From positions 35,342,001 through 35,402,000 of the forward strand of contig CM060733.1 of assembly GCA_030704615.1 (NCBI GenBank): a DNA stretch of 60,000 nt, given 5' to 3'. Every line of letters begins with the position of its first letter. Position 1 is the stretch's first letter. Shown piece by piece: positions 1 through 9,474 of the stretch. A program made the translations under genes and the position numbers. The DNA is from Takakia lepidozioides (taxonomy: Eukaryota; Streptophyta; Takakiopsida; Takakiales; Takakiaceae). A model generated the notes under the pieces. The model was not told where the DNA came from and did not search any database. It saw only the letters and a list, made by a program, of their open reading frames with translations.

Positions 1-116
1 CAAAAATGTCTATGCTTCAAGTATTTTTCTAGTACATTGGGATATACATGTTCAATTGTTGAACAGGTTGCATAAATATTTGTCTCCACAATAACTTTGA
101 ATGTGTTTCTATTTTA

Positions 117-679
117 GGTACATGAGATTTGTGCTTGTACCGAGTGATCGACTTAAGGCTGAGCCCAAGTTTCTGATGGCCTGGAAGTTTGGTGCTCAAC
201 AAGCTTCCATGTACACACCTGCAATTGAGGAAGATTGGGGTGTGGAACACCGGGAAGGGGGGGGTTGGTATTTGGATATGCCCAAGGGTACTATCCCCTA
301 TGTAGAAATGGGACTTCATAAGGAATGTGTTCGCAGGCAGTCAATGAGTGATGAAGGGGGTATCTCCACTGAAGTCCCTGTTCTTGATCTGGAGCATGCA
401 GAACAGATTGCCACACAGGCCGCTGACGCTGTAGCCCAAGTGGTCCCTGCCGTTGTGGGTGTACCAAAACGCAAATCACAAAAAAGAAAAGGTGCGGATG
501 TCAATGCAGGTGTGGCCCCCAATGCAGGTGTGGCTTCTATTGCTGGTCCTATTGGTAGTTCTTCACATCCTTCAAATCAGTTGGTTGTAGTGCCTGCACC
601 TACTACTCGAGGAAACAAGCCAAAGGCAGGCGAACATCCTTACAGTGCAGTGTCATTTTCTGGTGGTGCACCTAGCATG
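117..679 (+). pseudogene. 5' part of a decayed ParB-methyltransferase paralogue, interrupted by the transposon
   Basis: An intron ends in ...TATTTTAG just before 117 and an open frame follows to 679. The protein begins YMRFVLVPSDRL and carries FLMAW, MYTPAIEEDW and WYLDMPKG. These match, in the same order, the start of exon 6 of the methyltransferase gene inside the transposon (minus strand, 6262-5104), which has YMKYVLLQTGAL, FFMAW, VYTPEMQKQW and WYLDMSGG. The splice acceptor is also at the same codon (AG, then GTA(C/T)ATGA). A low-complexity Lys/Ala/Val-rich linker follows. The frame is cut at the codons for Pro-Ser-Met by the 15.7-kb insertion and resumes at 16379. Later exons carry frameshifts, so I treat the locus as a pseudogene. 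Homology is seen directly; function is inferred from the paralogue. The 116 bases before it look like intron. Confidence 0.7.
671..679. repeat. Left 9-bp target-site duplication (CCTAGCATG)
   Basis: CCTAGCATG here is repeated exactly at 16379-16387, on the other side of the transposon. In both places it is in frame as Pro-Ser-Met of the interrupted gene. A 9-bp duplication is typical of Mutator-like elements. Confidence 0.88.
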
Positions 680-760
680 GGCTGCTATTTCATGAGCCAT
701 GAGCCATGAGCGGCATGAGCCATGAGCAGAGTCGTAAGTGTGGAAAAAAACATGAGCAGC
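680..760 (+). repeat. Left terminal inverted repeat with CATGAGC repeats
   Basis: Starts GGCTGCTATTTCATGAGC, followed by CATGAGC four more times within about 35 bases, some as GCGGCATGAGC, and another at about 750. The CTATTTCATGAGC core matches the reverse complement of the right end. Such subterminal repeats are usual transposase-binding sites in plant DNA transposons; binding is inferred. Confidence 0.75.
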
Positions 761-1050
761 ACTATTTTCCGGAAATGAGTGTCCGCGGGAATAGGGTTTA
801 GGGTGCCACAGTCATAGGGGGAGAAGGACCTCCCGATGAAGGAGGTTCGGCAATGTTATTTAGAATTATATATTGAAAGGCAATGTTTCGCGAATGGTAG
901 GGTGGTACTGCTCTGTACAATGGGGGCCCATTTCAGCCTACCAGCCACTTGCAAAATCCACCCACACTCCCAATCCCAAACGAAATGAGCAATGACGCAT
1001 TCTCGGAACGATGGACACAGAATAGAATAAAAAGAGGGCACAATGAGGTT

Positions 1051-1056
1051 TTTATT
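1051..1056 (-). terminator. Poly(A) signal AATAAA for the 1139-1702 gene
   Basis: TTTATT on the plus strand reads GATCAATAAA on the minus strand, 83 bases after the stop codon at 1139. The plus-strand paralogue has the same GATCAATAAA context at 2896-2905. Confidence 0.5.
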
Positions 1057-1138
1057 GATCCACATGAATTGCATTTGAAGCACGTCTACTGTGCTGATTG
1101 TGCCATCAAATCTTGAGCCTGTGCCTACTGAATACAAG

Positions 1139-1702
1139 TCACGTTGTCAATGGGACTTCGACTGCTCTCAGAACTAGCTCATGAGTCATGGGGCTCCTCC
1201 ATGTAAAGTCGATTGCAGCCGTTGTACCGCCCCTAGTGATGTTCACCACAATGTCCTGCCCTTCAATCATACCACCATCGAATATGGAAATCTTCACGTT
1301 TTCGTCGTCCACACCAATGCGAATGTCCCCATACAATGGAGAAGAGGAGCGCACTCCTTGAGGAGAATAGGTCTCTCCGATGGAGTCCACCCACGTCCAG
1401 TGGCAGCAGTTCCACCGCAACAGCATAGCAGTGCGCCTTCTTCTGCATGGGTGACCGTCGTAGCTGGGAAAATCGGAATCGAGGATGCGCAGGAGCCACG
1501 GACTCCTCAGACCAAGATCGTCACCCCGCTCGAAGGCGTAGTGGCCTACGATATACTCAAAAGCCACCAATGTTTCCACAATCGAACCAGTATCTTCTCT
1601 GTAATCTGTGTACCAGATAACAATGTCTCCCGATGTGGCCGAATACATTGCATAATCGATGCCTCCAAATGGGCAGTCGTCCCGGTTCCGGAAGCACGGC
1701 AT
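1139..1702 (-). CDS. Small unknown transposon protein, copy 1
   Basis: An intronless 187-residue ORF that I do not recognise. It starts MPCFRNRDDCPFGG and is clearly paralogous to the protein at 2252-2830. Shared landmarks are DYAM...SGDI(I/V)(V/I)W near residue 20-30, FERG near 58, SPWLLRI/GPWVLKI followed by a D-(F/I)-P-S segment near 70, LWRWNCC/LLRWNCC-x-WT near 95, PLYGDIR/PVYGDIR near 125, (F/Y)DGG(M/I)I-(E/D)-G-(Q/H)-DIVV near 145, and ELVLR-x-(V/I)-EVP at the end. There is no signal peptide or membrane segment. The many Trp and Asp and the regular hydrophobic pattern suggest a compact beta-rich fold. It lies at the left end of the transposon, divergent from its paralogue, with a shared upstream region of about 550 bases. 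Retention of both copies suggests a role for the element; what that is cannot be told. Confidence 0.75.
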   Translation of the reverse strand: MPCFRNRDDCPFGGIDYAMYSATSGDIVIWYTDYREDTGSIVETLVAFEYIVGHYAFERGDDLGLRSPWLLRILDSDFPSYDGHPCRRRRTAMLLRWNCCHWTWVDSIGETYSPQGVRSSSPLYGDIRIGVDDENVKISIFDGGMIEGQDIVVNITRGGTTAAIDFTWRSPMTHELVLRAVEVPLTT

Positions 1703-2251
1703 CCTTGCAAAGGAGGACCTGAGGACGACTTGGATGCCGATGACCTTGCGGACAGCTACGAAGCCCTTAGATTTTGGAAATGATGCGAAGCGGAAGAGCA
1801 GTCGGCCTCCAATAATGGAGCATCTGGGTCACACGTACCCACCGACGGAGGTGGAACGTGTTCATCACGCTAGCGGTGGATGAACCCATACATCTTTCTC
1901 ATCAACAAGTTATAGTTTGAGATCTGCCACCGAAGTCCATCCCCCCGGATGGAAATTCGGCGCCGCATTTACATCGAAGAGGGGATGGACTTCGTCGTGT
2001 CCAGTGGCTATCGGCCCACCTGGCAGTGACTGCCCATAGTTTGCATGGCAGGGTAGGAAACTGAAACGGCTACATTCATGCAGCAGCCAATCTTCATCGG
2101 TCCAGGATCCTGTAGGGGGGAAATTTAAATGTGCCCTGGAGTGTTTGTGAGGAATTGCAGCGTTAGCTTGAACTTTTTCCAGCCACCGCGCTGCTCCTCC
2201 TCCATCCGGGAGCTGCTGTCATTGAGCGTACTCCGCTACTCTTTTTCAAGG
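1703..2251. promoter_or_regulatory. Divergent intergenic region between the two small paralogues
   Basis: No convincing gene. It must hold the promoters of both small genes. It contains a degenerate palindrome (AAATTCGGCGCCGCATTT, 1950-1967) related to arrays A and B, embedded in a larger imperfect dyad of GATGGACTTCG-type sequence at about 1930-2000. No TATA box could be assigned with confidence. Confidence 0.45.
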
Positions 2252-2830
2252 ATGTCGTGCCGCCAAAATCCAGCCGACTGCCCTTATCATGGCCACGATT
2301 ATGCTATGTTCAAACCAGAATCAGGAGACATCATTGTCTGGCTCTCTGTTTTCACAAACGCTGCTGGAATCAAGCAAGAGTCTTTGCGCGCAATGGAGTA
2401 TCTGGAGGGCTATTACCGCTTTGAGCGAGGTGAGGGCGAGGGTCAATGCGGTCCGTGGGTCCTGAAAATTGTTGACCTCGATATACCAAGCTGGAAAGGG
2501 ATGCCGGATAGATCAGGCACGGCCTCGCTTTGGCGCTGGAACTGCTGCCAGTGGACCAGGGAGGACGGCACCGGGGAAAACTATATACGTGCAGATCACT
2601 CCGCTCTTCCAGTGTATGGAGACATTCGGCTGAGTTGCGAAGACGAATCGCACGGGCACATGAGGCCCACAGTGACCTTGTCAATGTATGATGGTGGTAT
2701 CATTGATGGACATGACATTGTCGTCGGCTCCAGCAAGGGCAGCAGAATGACCGAATTGCAGTTTACCTCGAGGTGCCGCAGCAGTGATGAGCTTGTTTTG
2801 AGGGGTATCGAAGTTCCGTCGACTTGGTGA
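2252..2830 (+). CDS. Small unknown transposon protein, copy 2
   Basis: A 192-residue protein starting MSCRQNPADCPYHGHDYAMF and ending EVPSTW. The frame is open further upstream (from 2129), but similarity to copy 1 begins at the ATG at 2252, which I chose. It shares with copy 1 the motifs SGDIIVW, FERGEG, GPWVLKI, LWRWNCC, PVYGDIRL, MYDGGIIDGHDIVV and ELVLRGIEVP. By eye the two are roughly 45 percent identical, too different for a recent duplication, so both have been kept for some time. The conserved N-terminal Cys/His positions (C-x4-5-D-C-P-x2-G/H) could bind a metal; this is inference. An AATAAA signal lies 70 bases after the stop. Function unknown. Confidence 0.78.
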   Translation: MSCRQNPADCPYHGHDYAMFKPESGDIIVWLSVFTNAAGIKQESLRAMEYLEGYYRFERGEGEGQCGPWVLKIVDLDIPSWKGMPDRSGTASLWRWNCCQWTREDGTGENYIRADHSALPVYGDIRLSCEDESHGHMRPTVTLSMYDGGIIDGHDIVVGSSKGSRMTELQFTSRCRSSDELVLRGIEVPSTW

Positions 2831-2899
2831 AGCCCATGTAGAAGGAGGAAGGGCTTAGTTTTGTCTGCAGTTGGTAAATGTGAGACATCGTGTCCGATC

Positions 2900-2905
2900 A
2901 ATAAA
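2900..2905 (+). terminator. Poly(A) signal AATAAA for the 2252-2830 gene
   Basis: AATAAA in the context GATCAATAAACC, 70 bases downstream of the TGA stop. The same context is found for the divergent paralogue. Confidence 0.55.
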
Positions 2906-3086
2906 CCCATCGTACCTCACTTCTGTATGATTGTGTTTCATTCTGTTGAATAACTGTCGGAATTGGCCCACTGTTTACAATTTGATGTCTCATTTCTACA
3001 ATGTGTCTGTCCGGATGAATATAGCAGAGTAACCGGTATGTGAGTCATGTGTCAAGAATATACCAGAGTAACGCCATGTCGGACAT

Positions 3087-3772
3087 TGAAATGCGGCGCC
3101 GCATTTCCATGTCGGACAAGAAATGCGGTGCATCATTTCCGTCCAGGTACACGAAATACCAACACGGGTCTATAAATTGGTCAGAAAACGAGGTTGGCAT
3201 TGCAAATGCGGCGACGCATTTCCAGCTTGGCAATGGAAACTTCTTTTTGGACAAGGGAATGCGGTGCCGCATTTCCGTACAACACTTCGAAAAGTGTGAC
3301 ATTTCCGACCAGCGCGATGGAATGCGTTACCGCATTTCCGAGAGAGGGTCTGCAAATGGACAAATTGCGATGTCCGTTCTGGAAATGCGGCGCCGCATTT
3401 CCATGTCCGTCATCGATTTTTTTTACAATGGAATGCGGTGCCAATTTTTGCTGATGGGCCTGCAGTTCGAACAACGACCATCCCCAATATGAAATGCGGC
3501 ACCGCATTTTCAATTCCGCCATCTCGACCTCCTTGTTCGACCTCTGTAAGCGTGGTGGCATCCATGCAATGAGCGGGAGAGGCCAAAACTGGCGTGTGGA
3601 CAAAGGAAATTTTGGAAATGCGGCACCGCATTTCCAATTCAGATTACTTTTTACTATGCCAACATTGAAATGGAAAATTTAGTCCCTCCCCTGTTTTGGA
3701 AATGCGGTGCCGCATTTCCAAAAGAGGTTCTTAGAGTTGCCAAAATTTTGGAAATGCGGTGCCCCATTTCTG
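3087..3772. repeat. Palindrome array A (about 11 copies)
   Basis: About 11 copies of the palindrome GAAATGCGGCGCCGCATTTC or variants, at roughly 3087, 3119, 3205, 3256, 3329, 3382, 3430, 3491, 3615, 3697 and 3751. Spacing is irregular, 32 to 124 bases, unlike the regular array B. Central hexamers are GGCGCC, GGTGCC, GGCACC and degenerate forms. The array lies between the 3' ends of the 2252-2830 gene and the methyltransferase gene. All ORFs running through it (3040-3901) are products of the repeat and are not genes. Confidence 0.9.
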
Positions 3773-3908
3773 ATTTTGGGAGCGTCGTGGTTTGAGGCGA
3801 TTGTGTGGCTGGAATGCACACTGGAGAGGGGTCACGAATGTCTGGCAGAATTTCCTTTATATACTCTGGAAGAGAATTTACATTTACAGAGACTTCATTA
3901 AAATTCTA

Positions 3909-6900
3909 TTAATCTTGAAAATCATCCGAATCCTCATCCTGTTCTAGACTGTCCTGCTCCGCCTCCACCCCCTCAGTGCCTTTCTCATCTCCAGCGGACT
4001 GCTCGTTGGCCAGGCTTTCGAAAATCCCATCTTCCCCTTGCGGAACTGTCCATCTCACCTCCGTTGGGTCGTCTTCCTCCCTGTCTGCGTCGCTCTCATC
4101 CGCTGAATCACATATGTACTTTCGTACCCGTCTACCTGTCTGAGCTGCTGCCAACTCTTTCCTTATCCTTCTGTCCTCCCTAGCCCTCTCCAAAATCTGC
4201 TCTACTTTACTGGGATTCTCACTTCTTCTAATCGCTGTATTTGCGAGTTTAGCTGCATAACTAGGAAGGGAGTAGTCCCTCACCGGGCTCGTCATGAAGT
4301 CGGCCCTCGCAAAGAACGGGACATTCTTCCTGGCAGGAAGTGTAGGCCCTACATGTTTCGACCCGGACCCTGCAATCCTGCACATGACAATCATCAACGA
4401 GACTAATGAGAACCACAGTCGGGAAATTCGTTTGACATAAATGACCCAGAAGGCTTTGCAAACTTACAATGTTTGCACTCACTCGTATTCCGGGTTCTCC
4501 TCCGCATCAATGTCCACTGTGTCTTCCTCGGACTCCGACGAATCCGAGGAGACTTCCGCTCTGTCGGGAGCCTTAACATTCCGTTGCAGCCCTTCCAGAT
4601 GGGATCCCCACACGGATGAATCCTCCTCGTAGGCAAAGAGGTGCCGGTCGGAAAACCGCCCAGCCCACATTGAGGCACCTGTTACAATGCCATCCACACA
4701 TTACCACATGGCGCTTCAGATGTTGCGAACTACATCCTAACGAGAATTTGCAGAACAGCATAGATCAAGATTCTGCATACCTGTCCCACAGATGAGGTCG
4801 AGCACTGTGCCCTCCACGTCTGTGCATGTCTCCATAATTGTCTGAATGAAGGCAGGGCTCCGAGTCCGTGAGTACCGCAGGGGTTCCGTTGAAGTGAGGC
4901 TATGAGGGAGAAGTTCCTTGGGAACGTTGTTGAACAGAACGTCGTAATCGAGTGGGTCGCAGTTCGGGTCAACCTTTCCTCCCTCCTTCCGGAAAGCAAA
5001 GGTGGAGTTCTCCTTCACAAAGCAGTATGCATCGAACTGCTTCGTCTGCATACACAGGGGGAAAACGATTAGAAACCGAATGCGGCACCGCATTTGAAAA
5101 CACCCAAGCAAATGAATGGACGAGTGCCAGTGTCGTAATCACCTTCTTCCCTTCCGACCGAAGGCCCAGTGTGTTGATGCACGTCCACTTCTTTTTCAGA
5201 ATCGGGACGGCGCTCTTGCGGGTCCACTTCGCAATTCCTGTCTGAGTGTTTTTTCCTCTGCTCGCCAGGACAACCACACAGCCTCTGTCGTCCAACACCA
5301 TGCGGGCAAGCCCGAATCCTTTCTTCCAAAAGTCCTCCGAGTACCTGTTCCAAGATGGCAAAGCTTGCAGTCCTTCCACAGGCTCTCCGTCCGGAATATC
5401 CAAGATGATCATATCGCAAGACCACTCGGTGGCATTTCCGCCCCTCCTACAATCCTTGTCTGCACACACCCTCTCAAAGAACGAGACCATATTCTGAAAT
5501 CCTGGGGTGTCGGAAGGCTCTTCGGCAGTCGCCTTCTTCAGTGCTCTGCCCTTCAGACCCTCCATGGTCTTCATGTATGCCAACTTGGCTGCCCGTCCAT
5601 CCAAAGCCGCCAAGAAACTCTCATTTACACACTGGACTACTGTTTCGGGAGCCACTTTCGGCCTCTTCATTTCCACCGGCTCGAAAGGGTGCCCCCCTGG
5701 GGGGTTGAAGAGTGCCTTCTTTGCCGAGCCAGTTCTCGTGCCTCTCGTGACAACGGTGGGCACAGGGGAGGCAGCCTGCGTTTGGGGGGGTGGGCTGGTT
5801 GCAAAGTCTCCATCGGAGTCCTCTTCCTCACCCTCTTCCTGAACAGGCTGTTTCTGCTTCTTCGTTTTGGCGGGTGTCACAACAGCTGCTCCTTGCTGGC
5901 GAGTCCTCTTCTTCGACCCCTTCTGTTGGGCCTGCACAGCTGCATCCACCGTCTTTTGTGCCATCTCAGCTGCCTTTCTGGATTCTTCCAGAGCAGCAGA
6001 TTCCTTTGCCGACTTTGGCCCAGCAGGGACACGTCTTTCCTTTCTCTTCTCTTCTGCCAAGGCGTGCAGATCTTTCTCAGACTCGTCAACAATACCGCCA
6101 GACATGTCCAGGTACCACGGGCATCCAACGAGATGCGCGGGATGCCATTGTTTCTGCATCTCGGGTGTGTAGACACAGCTTGGGCCCGCCACGGTCCAAG
6201 CCATGAAGAACGGGGGCTCTTGAGCCAGGGCCCCTGTCTGAAGGAGCACGTATTTCATATACCTGCAAGGCAGTCAGCATGCGTGAGCAAAAGTTGAGAC
6301 CAACCTACTCGCAGAGTGCCACCGAAAACATAAAATGCGAATGCGGTGCCGCATTTCCGAGACAAACCTCGTAACCAGGCTTCGCATACAAGGGCAGCTG
6401 TGCTTCACCTGTAAACAATTCGCATTGCAGCTTTCCCCGCTCCCTCCTGATGTGTAAACTCCACGCTCCTTCTTGCTGTCTGTAGCTCTCTGGCGAAAAG
6501 GTTGTCCTTGTACGCACATCTGAAACGTGTCACGTAGTCTTCCAATGTCTGTGTTCCATCCCATTTGACGTACAAGCCGAACGAATTTGTGTGCATTACG
6601 ACTTGCTCCTTCGCATTCGACATTACCTGCGATTCCCAAATGCATTGTCACGTAGCAGTTCAGGGAATTCATTTCAGAAAAGCAAATCTGGGGAAGTACC
6701 TTGAATTACCTGGAACCACCAAGTCATACGGTTGAGCCACACATCCACTGCAGGGTCGGAAACTTCGAGTGGAAAAGACCACATTGTCCTTATGCTCTCG
6801 GATGCATTCCAGATCGACAGCCACCGTGTCTGCCATTTCCGATCCAATGTCAGGAGCTGGAAGAGAGTGGCTATTGCTAGGAAGGAACTTCAGTGCATTG

Positions 6901-8854
6901 AAACCTCACCTTCTCTTTCGCCTCCACACATGCCGTTGAGAGGTGATGCAGTTTCTCCAATTGCATGGTCGGCTGCATGGCCCGAGAATAGTGTTTTGCA
7001 ATCTCGGGGATGAAGTCCTTTCCAAGTGCCGGATCTGCAATTGCCACCAGCTTCACAAGCTTTGACTTGTATTTGGTTCTGGACTTGACACCGGCTTCCT
7101 TCAAGTGCTCAGTCAATGACTGCAACGTTTTGACCTGCCCCTCACTTTCCATGAAGAAGCGTTTGGCATGGGCCAAATCCAGCTTGATGTTTGACTGCCA
7201 ACAAAAACATGCAGAAGCGTTACATTCGATTCATGTGGAAACATTACTGAAAATTGGGGAAGGATGAGCAGAGGGAAATTGGAGGACGACTTACTTCGTA
7301 TATCACCTCCACCATTCCATCCATAGTGAGACGATACCATGTCCGGTCTGTTTTTGCAACGGCTTTCTGAATGAGCTCGGGCTCCAGCATTTCCGCAAAC
7401 ATCTGCGGATCAGTGAGACCAGTTTTCCTCACCCTGTACAGCATGCATGTGCCATGTGGGTATGCACGTACGCATTCTCAGTGACCCTGCAAGGCACACT
7501 CTCCAGTTCAGTACACGGAAGCACGGAAACAAACCAGAATGGAAACCGAAATGCGGCACCGCATTTCGAACGTGCTAGGGAGGGTATGAGTATCTTACGA
7601 GTTGAGGTCCGCCATGGCATTCTTGAGCAGGGAGGAGTCTGCCGCCTTCACCTTGAGGATGACACACTCCACCATGTAATGCCAGCCAATGTGCTTGGCA
7701 TGGTTCTGCTTGATGTACTCCCACCAGGCGAGAAGTCGGTGATTCCCGTCCCACACAAAGAACATTTTACCCGACATATGGCCGAAGTCTGGATCACCCT
7801 TCAGCGTCGCCTCGAATTCGTCGTTGCGAGTGTGCCAGTGGGTATCCCACGTTGACAATTCATCGGCAGTGGGTCCACGAGTTTCGCCGTCCTCATTCTC
7901 AATGGAAACGTAAAACGCTGCCGATCCCAGACGGTACCCTTCTCGAAATGCGAACTTGAGCTTATCCACATCTCCGGGAAGGGCCTGCCTGACGATGGGA
8001 AGGGAGACCATGCGACAGAGTGGGATTCGAAGAGTCCGCTGGAATACCCTGCTGCCCAGAACTCTGCCAATGCTACTGTGTGTCTCCTCCAACATTTTAT
8101 CCGCTGCACTTTTGAAATCCTCCGGAGACATGTCTGTAGGTGCCGGTAGTGGCTGAGCAGCTGGAGCATCCTCAACTGGAGCTGCACTCTGGGGCCTGTC
8201 TGCGGGCAATTCTGCCATTGCAGAGGCCTCCTCCGGGCCTGCTTGCTCATCGGTGGTGAGGTCTTGCTGCGAACGTTGAGCGGCAGCACCCTCCTCCGGT
8301 ACCAAATCGAGATCAACGGTCGATCCCATTGCCTTCGCTGCAGCAGAGTCGGCCCCAACATCTGCAGGCGGGAAATCCTCCAGGAACTGAGCTTCAGCTC
8401 GTGGAAGCGGTTTTGCGGGAGATTGTTCGCCCGTCGCCCTGATTGCCTTCTGCTTCCTCATCCTTGCAGGTGAAGGTGTCTGCTGCAATTGAATCTGTCT
8501 TCTACCCTGCTGCTTCATTCGCGTTGGGGGGGGTGAATCGGCCTGAGCCGGTTCAGAAGCCAGTAGAGGGACGGGCTGCTTCTTCTTCGACTTTGCTGGA
8601 GAAGGGCCCGACCCCTGCTGGCGATTCTCCATGACCGAAGAACGCGAGTCGATCTCTGGGACTTTGAACTTGCCCTTCGAAGACGCGTCTTTGAATCGCA
8701 CAGGGCTAGGCCCGGCAGGAATACCCGCGCTCGGGGATCGGGTGGGTGTACGTGCTGCAGCTAGCTCCTCGGACTCTTCCTGCGGCTCTTCGGATTCCTG
8801 CGATCCCTCCAGCACGTCCACCTTTCCTGTTAGGCATGCAAACATGTTCTGCAT
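3909..8854 (-). CDS. ParB/Srx-like domain fused to a permuted DNA amino-methyltransferase-like domain (nine exons)
   Basis: Exons (minus): 8854-7599, 7433-7295, 7194-6910, 6856-6710, 6626-6409, 6262-5104, 5045-4781, 4678-4483, 4377-3909. All introns are GT-AG and all phases agree, giving about 1,377 residues. Residues 1-260 are a low-complexity Pro/Ala/Glu/Lys tail. Residues 270-440 look like a ParB/sulfiredoxin domain with FFVWDGNHRLLAW (the D-G-x-H-R motif) and LKNAMADLNSVRKTG. After a helical linker and a basic, acidic-spotted segment comes the methyltransferase: SCDMIILDIPDGEP at the motif IV position, then PAFIQTIMET and TVLDLICGTGASM (SAM-binding motif I) split over two exons, then AGR...FAYEEDSS. 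Motif IV before motif I is the order of permuted (beta) amino-methyltransferases. The DPPY aromatic is missing (DIPDG), so activity is uncertain. The C-terminus is acidic. An alternative 5' exon at 9035-8952 could splice to 8848 in phase. Nuclear action on the element's own DNA is inferred. Confidence 0.78.
5079..5094. repeat. Single palindrome in intron 6 of the methyltransferase gene
   Basis: AATGCGGCACCGCATT, the arm and core of the array unit, lies inside the 58-bp intron 5103-5046. Outside the arrays the element's copies occur in introns and spacers, and none is seen in an exon. Confidence 0.8.
6340..6355. repeat. Single palindrome in intron 5 of the methyltransferase gene
   Basis: AATGCGGTGCCGCATT within the intron 6408-6263, with the outer TTTCCG of the array unit kept on one side. 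Confidence 0.8.
7548..7569. repeat. Single palindrome in intron 1 of the methyltransferase gene
   Basis: GAAATGCGGCACCGCATTTC with one further matching base each side, inside the intron 7598-7434. Confidence 0.8.
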
Positions 8855-8951
8855 TCAAGTCTCCTAGCATTCAGTCTAAGAATTACAGAAGCAAAATGGG
8901 GGGTTCGGTGCTCGATCAGCTGCGCGCAGCCCGATCGCATGGAGCTCTCAC

Positions 8952-9035
8952 TGGTGGCTGGGTTGCCTGAGTGGCCTGCTGCTCGGAGATGGCAATCTCC
9001 TCCTGTAGACGCATCTGCTTCCTCCCCTTCGGCAT
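8952..9035 (-). CDS. Possible alternative first exon of the methyltransferase gene
   Basis: An ATG at 9035 opens a 28-codon basic/Gln-rich segment (MPKGRKQMRLQEE...) ending at a GTGAGA donor (8951). Joined to a TGCAG acceptor ending at 8849, it continues in phase 0 into the main first exon at 8848 (Asn-Met-Phe). A simpler start at the ATG at 8854 also works. The lysine/arginine-rich start could be a nuclear localisation signal. A cDNA would decide between them. Confidence 0.4.
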
Positions 9036-9474
9036 TGGCCTACGTCCGAAGTATAATTTCCGGAGCTTGCGACGAGGTCTCCTGTCTGGTGCACGAACTC
9101 CCCCCCTCTCAGGTTCGAGCATAAGAAGAACAGAGAGAGGGAAAAGGGGCAAAGAGTGCAGATGGAAAGGGCGCGAGAGGGGTGACTGAGGAGACACGAC
9201 AAAAGTAGATGAAACGGCGGTGATGCACCACTTGGGTTCGAAAGGGTTGGACGAAAGTGTCTCCTCGTGGAGTTTGCGTCATTACGAAATTCGAATCGTT
9301 GAGGGTACGCCTGCCGTCCGAAAAACAAACATCATTATCCAACGGTCAGGCCGCGCCGCCTCATGCCCCTTCAGTCAGATAGAGTGCCGACATGTGCAGC
9401 AATTCCGTTGCTCCACGTGTTCACATTTCAAGGTATTTCCGTCCCAGCGTCTGATCAGTTGGAGCGAAAATGCG

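Noticed and set aside
680-760. Telomere-like or microsatellite nature of the CATGAGC repeats
   Set aside because: They occur in inverted orientation at both ends of one element and next to exact target duplications, so they are terminal repeats.
5116-6297. 393-aa ORF on the plus strand
   Set aside because: Antisense to exon 6 of the methyltransferase gene; Leu/Ser/Arg-rich with no motif. The minus strand has conserved segments and correct splice phases.
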